Source: DASXSB01 sp036506275
GTDB lineage: Bacteria > Methylomirabilota > Methylomirabilia > Rokubacteriales > CSP1-6
Assembly (NCBI GenBank): GCA_036506275.1
Contig: DASXSB010000030.1
Location: 62,001 to 126,000 of the forward strand
DNA length: 64,000 nt
Direction of reading: 5' to 3'
The translations under genes were made by a program, and so were the position numbers. The notes under the pieces were generated by a model. That model was not told where the DNA came from. It made no database searches and saw only the letters and a program-made list of their open reading frames with translations. How positions within the stretch are numbered: the stretch's first letter is position 1; each line of letters starts with the position of its first letter. This document shows, in pieces, positions 24,990 to 33,954 of this stretch.

Positions 24990-26315
24990 GTGCCTGACCG
25001 GCCGCGCGTGCGACACATCGAAAACGCGAAACGCGCCTGGAACGAGCGCGGGCTGGCACTGCCGCTGGCGGTGATCTGTCTGCTCACCGTCACGGGGCTC
25101 GTGCTCACGTTTCTCACCGTGAGCGCCATCGAGCCGCAGATCTCGGCGAACCACGCGCGGGGAACCCAGGCGCGCTACGCCGCCGAGGCCGGCATCGAAT
25201 GGGGCTTCGACTATCTCGTCCGCACTCCCGACTGGAATGCCGTCCTCGCGGGAGCGACGGGCACCGGCCGGGACATCACGCCGGGCGCGCCCTGGGCGGG
25301 CGCCACCCCGGTGCTCGGGACCTTCACGCTGATCGTCCGCAACGACTGGCGCGCCGCGGATAGCGCCATCACCGGTGTCCCGCGCGATTCGTCCGGCGCG
25401 CCGACGACGGATACGAACAACGTCCTCCTCGTCACCGCCACCGGCAGCTTCCGCGGCGCCATGCAGACGATCACGGCGGCGGTGAGGAAAGGAGTGCTCC
25501 CCACGACCAACGCCGCCCTCGCCTTCCCGGGGTTGGGGGCGGGCGTCGACTTCGCCCACTCCGCCTTCACCATCGACGGGACCGACTCCAATCTGGATGC
25601 GTCCGCGGGCGCCGCGCGGCCGGTCTACGGGATCTCGGTCGCCGGCGGCGCCACCGGTAATCAGACGCTCGTGCGGGACGCCGTCGCCGCCAACACGCAG
25701 AATCAGGTGCGGGGCCTGAGCGCGACGAGTGCGACGGCGCCGGCGGCCGCGACGGTGGCGAGCGGCGAGAGCGCCATCGCCAGCGACGGCGCTCTCACGT
25801 CATCGCAGATTCTCGAGTTCGTGGACGCCGTCAAGGCTCAGGCCGATGTCACGATCGACGTCAGCAACGGGACGCGCGCCACCGTGGCGGGAGCGGGAGG
25901 GAGTTGCGCGGACGTCGGTTCCCGCACCTGCTGGGGAACGCTCGACTACCCGAAGATCGTCTACGTGAAGGGCGGCCTGACCGGCAGCCCGGGCATCGCC
26001 ATCACCGGCAACAGCGAGGGCACCGGTGTCCTCATCGTGGACAGCGCGGAGGCGTCGATCGAAGGGCCGTTCCGCTGGAACGGGCCCATCATTCTCACCG
26101 GCCACAACGTGTCGCTTCGGTATGGCGGCTCCGGCAGCGGCGACATCTTCGGCGCCGTCATCATCAACGAACTGGCGACGACCACGACGTCGGTGCAGCT
26201 CGGGAGCGACGCCGCCCGTCCCGCCGCCATTCGGTACAGTCGGCAGGCCCTCGACCTCGTCGACCGTGGCCTCAGCCGTCGTTTCGTTCACCTCTATAGC
26301 TGGCGGGAGCACTAG
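24990..26315 (+). CDS. PilX-like minor pilin-associated protein
   Basis: A 441-residue protein starting with a short basic leader and a single hydrophobic segment (GLALPLAVICLLTVTGLVLTF), followed by the Ala/Tyr-rich AGIEWGFDYLV motif typical of PilX N-terminal domains. The rest is a long Gly/Ala/Thr-rich beta region with a GVLIVDSAEASIEG repeat-like pattern. Start is GTG 24990 or GTG 25008; the first is kept. No PilW-like gene lies between pilV and this one, unlike standard fimT-pilV-pilW-pilX clusters. The C terminus has no close family I can name. Confidence 0.72.
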   Translation: MPDRPRVRHIENAKRAWNERGLALPLAVICLLTVTGLVLTFLTVSAIEPQISANHARGTQARYAAEAGIEWGFDYLVRTPDWNAVLAGATGTGRDITPGAPWAGATPVLGTFTLIVRNDWRAADSAITGVPRDSSGAPTTDTNNVLLVTATGSFRGAMQTITAAVRKGVLPTTNAALAFPGLGAGVDFAHSAFTIDGTDSNLDASAGAARPVYGISVAGGATGNQTLVRDAVAANTQNQVRGLSATSATAPAAATVASGESAIASDGALTSSQILEFVDAVKAQADVTIDVSNGTRATVAGAGGSCADVGSRTCWGTLDYPKIVYVKGGLTGSPGIAITGNSEGTGVLIVDSAEASIEGPFRWNGPIILTGHNVSLRYGGSGSGDIFGAVIINELATTTTSVQLGSDAARPAAIRYSRQALDLVDRGLSRRFVHLYSWREH

Positions 26316-26407
26316 CGTGACGTGGGCGGGGACGTGTGGCGGCGTTTCTCCGGTGAGAGAACAGCGACGGACGACACAGAAACGTAGGTCGCTGGAGAAC
26401 GGTCACC

Positions 26408-26413
26408 TATACT
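26408..26413 (+). promoter_or_regulatory. Candidate -10 box for pilMNOPQ
   Basis: TATACT lies 20 bp before the pilM ATG in a 117-bp gap. The -35 position (TAGGTC) fits poorly, so this is a weak call. It implies a leader of about 13 nt. Confidence 0.3.
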
Positions 26414-26432
26414 GAACCAAGAGTGAGAATAC

Positions 26433-27491
26433 ATGTTTAAGTTGCCCTTCTTGCGTAAAGCGGCGGATGTCTTCGGCCTCGATATCGGCTCCAGCGCCAT
26501 CAAGGTCGTGCAGCTCGACGGGTCGGGCAAGTCCTACCGCCTCTCCGCGCTCGGCATCACCTCGCTCGGCCCCGACGTCATCACCGAGGGCGCCATCAAG
26601 GATCCGGGCGCGGTCGTGGACGCGATCAAGGACGCGGTGGCCAAGGCCGGCATCAAGACGACCGACGCCGCCATCGCAATCGCCGGACGCGAGCTGATCA
26701 TCAAGAAGGTTCAGATCCCGGAGGTCCCGGAAAAGGAGCTGCGGGGCGCCATCCAGCTGGAGGCGGAGCACCACATCCCGTTCTCGATCGACGAGGTCTT
26801 CCTCGACTACCAGGTCGTCGGGCACCACGATCGCGTCCTCGATCTGATCCTGGTCGCGGTGAAGAAGTCGAAGGTCATCGAGTACGTGGGAGTGGTGGAA
26901 GAGGCGGGCCTCAATCCGGTCATCGTCGACGTCGACGGCTTCGCCCTCGGCAACCAGTTCGAGCTCAACCATCCCGGCGAGGACGGAGAGGCGGTCGCCC
27001 TCATCGATATCGGCGCCTCCATCATGAAGACCAACGTGGTGCGGGGAGCGGCGACCATCTTTGCGCGCGACATCCCGTTCGGTGGTCATCGCTACACGGA
27101 GGCGATCGCCGAGCACCTCCGGATTTCCCGCGACCGCGCGGAGGAAGCCAAGCTCGGCCGCGCTCCCGACATCGCCTGGGACACGCTCGCGCCCGCCCTG
27201 GAAGCGGTATCGCGAGAGCTCTCGCTCGAGGTGCAGCGGACGTTCGACTACTTCGCGTCCACCGCCGAGTCGGAGCGCATCGCCAAGATCGTCCTCGCCG
27301 GCGGCTGCGCGCAGCTTCCCGGTCTCGACGACTACCTCTCCTCGAGTTGGGGAATCCCCGTCGAGCTCGCTCGGCCCTTCGAGCGCGTCGACGTCTCGCG
27401 CGAGTACGCGGATGCCGTGGCGGCGGCCGGCCCCGCCCTCGCGGTGGCGGCAGGTCTCGGACTCCGCCGGCCAGGAGACAAGGACGCATGA
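26433..27491 (+). CDS. pilM: Type IV pilus actin-like ATPase PilM
   Basis: A 352-residue cytoplasmic actin/FtsA-like protein. The phosphate-1 motif FGLDIGSSAIKVVQL is near residue 13, phosphate-2 VALIDIGAS near 190, and adenosine motif VLAGGCAQLPGL near 288. PilM binds the N-terminal peptide of PilN and connects the alignment complex to PilB and PilC. It opens the pilMNOPQ operon; its stop overlaps the pilN ATG. Confidence 0.96.
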   Translation: MFKLPFLRKAADVFGLDIGSSAIKVVQLDGSGKSYRLSALGITSLGPDVITEGAIKDPGAVVDAIKDAVAKAGIKTTDAAIAIAGRELIIKKVQIPEVPEKELRGAIQLEAEHHIPFSIDEVFLDYQVVGHHDRVLDLILVAVKKSKVIEYVGVVEEAGLNPVIVDVDGFALGNQFELNHPGEDGEAVALIDIGASIMKTNVVRGAATIFARDIPFGGHRYTEAIAEHLRISRDRAEEAKLGRAPDIAWDTLAPALEAVSRELSLEVQRTFDYFASTAESERIAKIVLAGGCAQLPGLDDYLSSSWGIPVELARPFERVDVSREYADAVAAAGPALAVAAGLGLRRPGDKDA

Positions 27492-28045
27492 TCAGGATCA
27501 ACCTCGCGCCCGCACCCGAACGCCGACGGGGGGCCGGGTTCCGGATCTCGGTACCGAGCTTCAACCTCGGCATGCTGTTCTTGGTCGTGTACGCGGTGGC
27601 CTTCCTCGGCATCGGCGCCTACTGGAAGATCCTCTCCAGCGCCGAGAGCCGCTTGACCGCCAGCATCCACGACGGCCAGCGCGAGCTCGACACCCTCAAG
27701 CTCAAGATCGGCAAGCTCGGGAAGGTGAAGGAGCTGCACGCCGAGCTCCAGAAGCGGGTCGCGGCCATCGAGACGCTCACGAAGGATCAGACGCGGCCCA
27801 TCCTCCTCGTGGACGCATTCGCCGACATGATCCCCCGCGATCTGTGGATCACCGGTATCGAGGAGCGCTCCTCGTCCCTCAAGGTCACGGGCACCGCCTT
27901 CTCCACGACGGCCGTGGCCGACCTCATGTCGAACCTCCGCGCCTCGGGGAGGTTCAAGGAGGTCGATATCGTGGTCTCGCGCCAGGACCTCACCAAGACC
28001 CCGCGCCTGGTGACCTTCGAGGTCACCTGCCGGTTCGAGATCTGA
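27488..28045 (+). CDS. pilN: Type IV pilus alignment protein PilN
   Basis: A 185-residue protein with the PilM-binding N-terminal motif MIRINLAPAP, one transmembrane helix (LGMLFLVVYAVAFLGIG) near 30-46, a periplasmic coiled coil (ELDTLKLKIGKLGKVKEL) and a ferredoxin-like fold at the C terminus. It forms the inner-membrane alignment ring with PilO. The ATG overlaps the pilM stop by 4 bp, which decides the start over a longer upstream frame. Confidence 0.94.
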   Translation: MIRINLAPAPERRRGAGFRISVPSFNLGMLFLVVYAVAFLGIGAYWKILSSAESRLTASIHDGQRELDTLKLKIGKLGKVKELHAELQKRVAAIETLTKDQTRPILLVDAFADMIPRDLWITGIEERSSSLKVTGTAFSTTAVADLMSNLRASGRFKEVDIVVSRQDLTKTPRLVTFEVTCRFEI

Positions 28046-28046
28046 G

Positions 28047-28664
28047 ATGGAATCGCTGAAGACGGCGTTCGCTCCGATTCTGAACGCGCCGAAGCCGCAC
28101 AAGATCGCGATCGGCGTGATGGTGCTCGTGCTCGTGGGCGGCCTCACGTACTACTTCCTCCTGTCCCCGCTCCAGCAGCGAGTGGCCGAGCTGGAGACGC
28201 AGAACGAGCAGGTGCAACGCGAGGTGGCCCAGCATCGGGCGATGGTGGCCGACCTCGAGCGTTATCGCCGCGAGGCCGCCGAGCTCGAGAAGCGTCTGGC
28301 CATCCTCCAGGAGAAGCTGCCCACCGAAAAGGAGATGCCGCCGCTCTACCGCACCATGTCGGACGCGGCGTTCGAGTCGGGCCTGGCGGTGTCGCTCTTC
28401 CAGCCGCGTGAGGCCAAGGTCCGCGACTACTACAACGAGATCCCGATCAGCATCGTCGCCGAGGGCGGCTATCACGAGCTCGGTGAGTTCCTCGAGAAGG
28501 TGGGCAGGCTGCCGCGGGTGGTGACGGTGGGCGACATGAAGCTCAGCGGCCTCACGAGGCAGAAGAATCCGATGAAGGCCGAGGTGACGTTCGCTACCTA
28601 CACCTACCGCCCGGTTGGTTCGCCGCCGGCGCCGAAGCCCGGCGCCGCGCCAGGAGCCAAGTGA
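28047..28664 (+). CDS. pilO: Type IV pilus alignment protein PilO
   Basis: A 205-residue protein with a short cytoplasmic part, a transmembrane helix near 26-47 (GVMVLVLVGGLTYYFLL), a long coiled coil (residues 50-95, rich in Glu/Arg/Gln) and a ferredoxin-like domain that pairs with PilN. It lies 1 bp after pilN and its stop overlaps the pilP start. The C-terminal tail is Pro/Ala-rich. Confidence 0.93.
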   Translation: MESLKTAFAPILNAPKPHKIAIGVMVLVLVGGLTYYFLLSPLQQRVAELETQNEQVQREVAQHRAMVADLERYRREAAELEKRLAILQEKLPTEKEMPPLYRTMSDAAFESGLAVSLFQPREAKVRDYYNEIPISIVAEGGYHELGEFLEKVGRLPRVVTVGDMKLSGLTRQKNPMKAEVTFATYTYRPVGSPPAPKPGAAPGAK

Positions 28665-29125
28665 TGACGGTCTCGCGCTCTCTGTTTTGGTCGCTCGGGC
28701 TGGTGACTACGCTGACCGCCTGCAGCGGCGGCCCTTCGGGGCCGGAGCTGACAGTGGCCCCCAAGCCGGCCGCACCCGGTCAACCGGTGGCGGCCGTCGT
28801 CACGCCGCCGCCGGCGATGCCCGAAGGCTCCCGCGTCGGCTACGACCGTAAAGGCCGGCGAGACCCATTCGAGGTGCTGGAGGTCCGGCAAGGCGCCAAG
28901 GGAGTGACGGTGTCTTCCGCCAAGCTCACCGGCATCGTGCGCGGCGATGGTTCGCCGCTGGCACTCGTGGAGACGCCGGAGGGACTCGGCTACATCCTCA
29001 AAACGGGCGACACCCTGGGCGACGGACGACTTCTCGAGATCGGGCAGGACACCGTGGTGTTCGGCGTTGTGCCGACGCCAGGTGAAGCCGCTAACCGCGT
29101 GATCTTAAAACTGGCGACCAACTAA
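28664..29125 (+). CDS. pilP: Type IV pilus lipoprotein PilP
   Basis: A 153-residue lipoprotein with lipobox LTAC near residue 20 followed by a Pro-rich linker. The PilP beta domain holds RRDPFEVLE near 65 and the strand GLGYILKTGDTLGDGRLLEI near 108. It sits in the periplasm and links the PilNO ring to the PilQ secretin. ATG 28664 overlaps the pilO stop; GTG 28661 is an alternative one codon earlier. Confidence 0.92.
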   Translation: MTVSRSLFWSLGLVTTLTACSGGPSGPELTVAPKPAAPGQPVAAVVTPPPAMPEGSRVGYDRKGRRDPFEVLEVRQGAKGVTVSSAKLTGIVRGDGSPLALVETPEGLGYILKTGDTLGDGRLLEIGQDTVVFGVVPTPGEAANRVILKLATN

Positions 29126-29127
29126 TC

Positions 29128-31542
29128 ATGAGTCATTCACGGAGAGGTATGCGGACGACAGTGCGGCGGCTGGCGTTGATTCTCCTGATGCCGGTAGCGG
29201 CGTCGGCGGCAGAGACGCGGACCGAGAGCAGCGTTGTCCGGCTCACGGACGTGAGTGTCGTCTCCCAGCCGGGAGGCACGGCGGTCCACATCAAGACCGA
29301 AGGCGCCGTGAAGTACCGGGCGGAGATGATCGACTCCCCGAACCGGCTCGTCATCGACTTCGAGGACACGAAGTACAGCTGGCGGAAGACGCCGCTCACG
29401 GTGAGCGCGCCGCCCGTCAAGCAGATCCGCGGCAGCCAGTATCAGAGCGGGATCGCCCGCGTGGTCGTGGAGCTGTCACAGAAGTCCGGCTATTCCGTGC
29501 GCGAGGATCCGGACGGCCTCACCGTGATCCTTCCCTCCGCCGCGCCCGCGCCGCGAGGGGCCGATGCCAGGACGCCCGCGGCAGAGCCGAAAACGGCGGC
29601 GGCGGCGCCGAAGAGCGCGGCGGCAACGGAGGCGAAGGCGCCCGCAATCGGCGAAGGCGCGGCCGCGGTCGCGACACCGGGAGAGTCGACGGGGACTGCC
29701 GGCAAGACCAACCCCCCGAAGCCCGCGAAGACGACGGCTGACGCGAAGCCAGGCGTACGCCTCGCTCAGGCCCCGGCGCCCGCGCAGGCCCCGACGACGG
29801 CGCCGGCGGCGGAGCGGCGTCTGATCTCGCTCGACTTCAAGGACGCCGACGTCGTCAACCTCCTCCGTATCCTCGCCGCCGAGAGCAGCAAGAACATCGT
29901 CATCGGCGAGGACGTCAAGGGCAAGATGTCGATCTCGCTCCGCAACGTCCCGTGGGAGCAAGCCCTCGACACGATCCTCGAATCGCGCGGCCTCGTGAAG
30001 GTGGAATCGGGCAACGTCATCCGCATCGTGTCGTCCGAACAGCTCACGAAGGAGCGCGAGGCCCGGGCGCGCGTGGAGGAGGCCAAGGTCAAGGCGGAGG
30101 CCGACGTCCGCGCGAAAGTCGCGGAGGCGGCGCTGAAGGAGGCGGAGGCGCTCACCAAGAAGCTGGTCGCCGACGCTGCCGCCAAGGAGGCGGAGGCGCG
30201 CGGGCCGCTGAGGGAAGAGACCATCCGCCTGTCGTACGCCGATCCCGACATCGTCGCCGAAACCCTGCAGGGAATCCTCGGGATCCCGAAGGAAGGACAG
30301 AAGATCCAGGGACCCGGCATCATCGGCGGCCCCCCGAATCCCGAGCTCCAGCCGTACGGCGCACCGCCCGGGACCCAGACGGTCACCATGCCGCCCGTCT
30401 CCGTCTCGCAGGACGTGCTCGCCAAGGGCCTCACCATTCGCGCGCACAAGCCGACGAACACGATCTTCCTGCGCCTGTACGAAGCGGACCTCGAGCGCAT
30501 CAAGAAGCTGGTCCGCGAGTCGCTCGACATCCCGCTGCCGCAAGTCAAGATCGAAGCGCGGATGGAGATCCTCGACCGCAACGCGCTCGAGCAGATCGGT
30601 GTCCAGTGGGGCGGCCTCGTCAGCGGCACGGCGGCGACGACTTCTCTCGTCGGTCAGGGCATGCAGACGACCACCGCGGGTGGCCAGACCGTCCCGTTCC
30701 TGCCCGGCTTCATCCAGGGCACGAACCAGATCATCGACATGGTCCCGGTTCTCGGCGGCATGGGCCTCAACGGGCGACAGACCGTCCTCGCTCAGCCAAG
30801 CGTGATTCCGCCCGCGATCCCGCCCGCCACCGGCGGTCTTCCCGTCAGCTTCCAGACCGGGCTCCCGCTCGGCGGCAACCTCGTGAACCTGCCCATCAGC
30901 GCCCTCCCGAACGCCGGACCGCTTCCGGCGGCGGGGCTCTCGTTCGGGATCATCGGCACGAAGTTCAACATCAACCTCGCGCTGCAGGCACTCGCCGAGC
31001 AGGGAAAGACGCGCACGCTGGCCCGGCCCGAGATCGTCACCGTGGAGAACAACAAGGCCACGATGTCGCTCGGCGAAGAGATTCCCTACGCGACGATCAG
31101 CTCGGCGGGCACGCAGATCCAGTTCAAGGAGGCGCTGCTCAAGCTCGAGGTGACGCCGACGGTCATCCAGGAAGGCTCCGACATCAAGATCAAGATGCTG
31201 GTCGTCGTCGAGAACAACTCCCGCGGTACCGTGGTGAACCTCGGCTCCGCCGGTCAGCCGCCGGCCATCAACCGCCGGAAGGCGGAGACCCAGGTCCTCA
31301 TCAAGGAGGGCGACCGCCTCATCATCGGCGGCGTGACGACGGCAGTGAACCAGAATACGGTCCGGAAGGTCCCGATCCTCGGCGACATGCCGCTGCTGGG
31401 GCTCCTCTTCCGGCAGAAGGAAAACTTCGAGAGCGGTCGCGAGCTGGTCGTGTTCCTGACGCCGAGCGTCCTGCGCTCCGTGCTCGCCGCGCCCGCGCCG
31501 CCTCCGGCGCCCCCCGCCCCGCCCGCGCCCCCCGCGCGGTAA
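29128..31542 (+). CDS. pilQ: Type IV pilus secretin PilQ
   Basis: An 804-residue outer-membrane secretin. A signal peptide (LALILLMPVAASA) precedes an AMIN domain (about 30-130) that binds peptidoglycan, a Pro/Ala/Lys-rich linker (135-225), an STN/N0 domain (230-300), secretin N domains, and the C-terminal secretin pore (about 615-785, with VPILGDMPLLGLLF near 750). Unusual parts are a charged Lys/Glu/Ala helix inserted at about 307-365, two Gly/Pro-rich stretches, and a C-terminal PPAPPAPPAPPAR tail. It forms the gated channel for the pilus. Homologous PilQ are usually 700-900 residues, so length is normal. Confidence 0.95.
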   Translation: MSHSRRGMRTTVRRLALILLMPVAASAAETRTESSVVRLTDVSVVSQPGGTAVHIKTEGAVKYRAEMIDSPNRLVIDFEDTKYSWRKTPLTVSAPPVKQIRGSQYQSGIARVVVELSQKSGYSVREDPDGLTVILPSAAPAPRGADARTPAAEPKTAAAAPKSAAATEAKAPAIGEGAAAVATPGESTGTAGKTNPPKPAKTTADAKPGVRLAQAPAPAQAPTTAPAAERRLISLDFKDADVVNLLRILAAESSKNIVIGEDVKGKMSISLRNVPWEQALDTILESRGLVKVESGNVIRIVSSEQLTKEREARARVEEAKVKAEADVRAKVAEAALKEAEALTKKLVADAAAKEAEARGPLREETIRLSYADPDIVAETLQGILGIPKEGQKIQGPGIIGGPPNPELQPYGAPPGTQTVTMPPVSVSQDVLAKGLTIRAHKPTNTIFLRLYEADLERIKKLVRESLDIPLPQVKIEARMEILDRNALEQIGVQWGGLVSGTAATTSLVGQGMQTTTAGGQTVPFLPGFIQGTNQIIDMVPVLGGMGLNGRQTVLAQPSVIPPAIPPATGGLPVSFQTGLPLGGNLVNLPISALPNAGPLPAAGLSFGIIGTKFNINLALQALAEQGKTRTLARPEIVTVENNKATMSLGEEIPYATISSAGTQIQFKEALLKLEVTPTVIQEGSDIKIKMLVVVENNSRGTVVNLGSAGQPPAINRRKAETQVLIKEGDRLIIGGVTTAVNQNTVRKVPILGDMPLLGLLFRQKENFESGRELVVFLTPSVLRSVLAAPAPPPAPPAPPAPPAR

Positions 31543-31567
31543 GGCGAAAAGCGCGCGTTCCCCGGCC

Positions 31568-31598
31568 CCACGCCCTGCGGCGCCGCCGCAGGGCGTGG
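31568..31598 (+). terminator. Strong hairpin between pilQ and aroC
   Basis: A perfect 14-bp stem CCACGCCCTGCGGC/GCCGCAGGGCGTGG with a 3-nt loop lies 26 bp after the pilQ stop. It lacks a T-tract, so it may be a terminator aided by other factors, or an mRNA 3'-end stabiliser. Confidence 0.6.
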
Positions 31599-31623
31599 TA
31601 AGCTTGGCGCTCCGAGAGACACC

Positions 31624-32796
31624 ATGCCTGCCACACTCCGCTTTCTCACCGCCGGTGAGTCCCACGGAGAGGCCCTGACCACGGTCATCGACGGGATGCC
31701 GGCCGGCCTCCCGTTGACCGAGGCCGACATTAATATAGACCTCGCCCGGCGCCAGCGCGGCTACGGCCGCGGGGGCCGCATGAAGATCGAGCGCGACCAG
31801 GTGCACATCACGGCCGGAGTCCGCGGCGGTATCACCCTCGGGAGCCCCATCACCCTCACCATCGCCAACCGTGACTGGGAGAACTGGAAGGCGACGATGG
31901 CGGTGGGGGCGCCCGACGACGCGGCCGCGCTGAAACAGGTCACGCGGCCGCGGCCCGGCCACGCCGACCTCGCAGGGGCCATGAAGTACGGCCACCGGGA
32001 CATCCGCAACGTCCTCGAGCGCTCGAGCGCCCGCGAGACCACGGCGCGGGTGGCGGTGGCGGGTGTGGCCAAGCGGCTGCTCGCCGAGTTCGGGATCACG
32101 ATCCTGAGCCACGTCACGGAGATCGGCGGGGTGCGGGTGGGCGACGTCGAGATGGCGTGGGACGACGTCACCCGGCGCGCCGAGGCCTCCGAGGTGCGCT
32201 GCGCGGACCCGGAGGCGGAGGCGGCCATCATCGCCGCCATCGACGACGCCAAGGCCAAGGGCGACACGCTGGGCGGCGTCTTCGAAGTCGTGGCGCTTGG
32301 CTGTCCGGTCGGCCTCGGCTCCTACGTGCAGTGGGACCGGCGGCTCGACGGCCGCATCGCCCAGGCCCTCTGCTCCATCCAGGCCATCAAGGGCTGCGAG
32401 TTCGGGATGGGCTTCGAGACGGCGCGGCGTCCTGGCTCGGGCGTCCACGACGAGATCTTGTTCGACGCCGCCGCCGGATTCGGACGCTCGAGCAACAACG
32501 CGGGTGGTCTCGAAGGTGGGGTCACCAATGGACAGCCGGTGGTGGTCCGTGCCGCCATGAAGCCGCTCTCCACCCTCCGCACGCCGCTCCGGTCGGTGGA
32601 CGTGGCCACCAAGCAAGCGGTGGAGGCGGTGGTGGAGCGCAGCGATGTGTGCGCCGTTCCCGCCGCCGGCATCGTGGGAGAGGCGATGGTGGCCATCGTC
32701 CTCGCTGACGCCTTCCTGGAGAAGTTCGGTGGCGACAGCCTCGACGAGATCCGCCGCAACCACGGCGCCTACCTGGACAGCCTGAAGCAGTGGTAG
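31624..32796 (+). CDS. aroC: Chorismate synthase
   Basis: A 390-residue chorismate synthase. The FMN-binding signature starts GESHGEAL near residue 12, RRQRGYGRGGRM near 43-54, and a conserved RSSARETTARVA segment lies near 136. The third signature is SNNAGGLEGG near 290. It converts EPSP to chorismate, the last step of the shikimate pathway, and uses reduced FMN. It pairs with aroB, 34 bp downstream, but no shikimate kinase gene sits between them. Length is slightly above the typical 360 residues. Confidence 0.97.
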   Translation: MPATLRFLTAGESHGEALTTVIDGMPAGLPLTEADINIDLARRQRGYGRGGRMKIERDQVHITAGVRGGITLGSPITLTIANRDWENWKATMAVGAPDDAAALKQVTRPRPGHADLAGAMKYGHRDIRNVLERSSARETTARVAVAGVAKRLLAEFGITILSHVTEIGGVRVGDVEMAWDDVTRRAEASEVRCADPEAEAAIIAAIDDAKAKGDTLGGVFEVVALGCPVGLGSYVQWDRRLDGRIAQALCSIQAIKGCEFGMGFETARRPGSGVHDEILFDAAAGFGRSSNNAGGLEGGVTNGQPVVVRAAMKPLSTLRTPLRSVDVATKQAVEAVVERSDVCAVPAAGIVGEAMVAIVLADAFLEKFGGDSLDEIRRNHGAYLDSLKQW

Positions 32797-32830
32797 GACG
32801 CCGCCCGCACGAGCGCGGCGAGGCCTACTG

Positions 32831-33916
32831 ATGGTCGTGACCGTCGATCTCGGAAGCTCGTCCTACCGCATCGTCGTGGAAGCGGGCGCGCTCGGCACGG
32901 TGGGATCGCGCCTGCGCGAGCTCGGCGTCGGCGACCTCGTGGCCGTCGTCAGCAGCCCGTCCATCACGGAGCTCCACGGCAAGACCGTCATCGACAGCCT
33001 CGACGCGACGGGATTCCAGGTGCTGAGTCTCGCCGTTCCCGAGGGCGAGGCCGCGAAAACGCTCGCCGTGGCCGAGCAGTGCTGGAACGGCCTCCTCGAC
33101 GCGGGCTTCGACCGCACCTCGACGGTGGTCGCCCTCGGCGGCGGCGCCGTGGGCGACGTGGCGGGGTTCGTGGCGGGGACGTACATGCGCGGGGTGAACG
33201 TGGTGCAGGTGCCGACCACACTCCTCGCGCAGGTCGACGCCTCCATCGGCGGCAAGACCGCCATCGATCATCCGCGCGCCAAGAACTTGATCGGGGTGTT
33301 CCACCAGCCCCGGCTCGTTCTCGTTGACCCCGCCGCCGTGGGGACGCTGCCGGCGCGCGATTTTCGGTCCGGGCTGGCGGAGATCGTGAAGCACGGCATC
33401 GTCCTCGACGCCTCCTACTTCGCGGAGGTCGAGGCGGCGGTGGCGCCCCTGCTCGCGCGCGATCTCGCCACCCTGGAGCGGATCGTGGGCGGCTCGTGCC
33501 GGCTGAAGGCGTCGGTGGTGGAACGGGACGTCCAGGAGGCGGCGCTGCGCGCGGTCCTGAACTACGGCCACACCATCGGCCACGCGCTCGAAGCCGCCAC
33601 CGGCTACACGCGATGGACGCACGGGGAGGCGGTATCGCTCGGCATCGCGGCGGAGGCGCGACTGGCGAACCGCCTGGGACTGGCGACGCCGGCGACGGTG
33701 GAGCGCCAGGAGCGCCTGCTCAGCGCCCTCGGACTCCCCATCCGGACGCAGGCGGTGAACGTGGAGGCCGTGCTCGGCGCCATCCGTCACGACAAGAAAG
33801 CGCGCAACGGGCGCGTGCCCTTCGTCCTCGCTCCCACCCTCGGAAGCTTCCGCGTCGTCTTCGACGTGTCACCGGACGACGTGCGGGCCGTCGTGAACGA
33901 GGTCACGTCGGGGTGA
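32831..33916 (+). CDS. aroB: 3-dehydroquinate synthase
   Basis: A 361-residue AroB. NAD-binding glycine motif GGGAVGDVAGF is near residue 102, followed by the catalytic region VPTTLLAQVDASIGGKTA near 124-141 and metal-binding HGEAVSLGI near 262. NYGHTIGHALE near 240 supplies further zinc ligands. It makes 3-dehydroquinate from DAHP, the second step of the shikimate pathway. Its stop codon is directly followed by the TTGACA box of the next promoter. Confidence 0.97.
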   Translation: MVVTVDLGSSSYRIVVEAGALGTVGSRLRELGVGDLVAVVSSPSITELHGKTVIDSLDATGFQVLSLAVPEGEAAKTLAVAEQCWNGLLDAGFDRTSTVVALGGGAVGDVAGFVAGTYMRGVNVVQVPTTLLAQVDASIGGKTAIDHPRAKNLIGVFHQPRLVLVDPAAVGTLPARDFRSGLAEIVKHGIVLDASYFAEVEAAVAPLLARDLATLERIVGGSCRLKASVVERDVQEAALRAVLNYGHTIGHALEAATGYTRWTHGEAVSLGIAAEARLANRLGLATPATVERQERLLSALGLPIRTQAVNVEAVLGAIRHDKKARNGRVPFVLAPTLGSFRVVFDVSPDDVRAVVNEVTSG

Positions 33917-33946
33917 TTGACAACGAAAACGGCCGGTACGTATAAC
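33917..33946 (+). promoter_or_regulatory. Sigma70 promoter of the TPR-efp-accBC-thiE operon
   Basis: TTGACA and TATAAC are separated by 18 bp. The predicted start near 33953 is only 2 bp before the ATG, so the first transcript would be leaderless or nearly so. The -35 box directly abuts the aroB stop. Confidence 0.7.
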
Positions 33947-33954
33947 AGAACGCG

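Noticed and set aside
24908..24997. A 29-codon ORF between the PilV-like and PilX-like genes
   Set aside because: No prepilin motif and only weak start context; it could be a PilW remnant but nothing supports that.
29476..32763. A 1095-codon open frame on the minus strand opposite pilQ and aroC
   Set aside because: It is antisense to two well-supported genes; high GC at third positions keeps such mirror frames open, and the product is low-complexity Arg/Gly/His with no domain.
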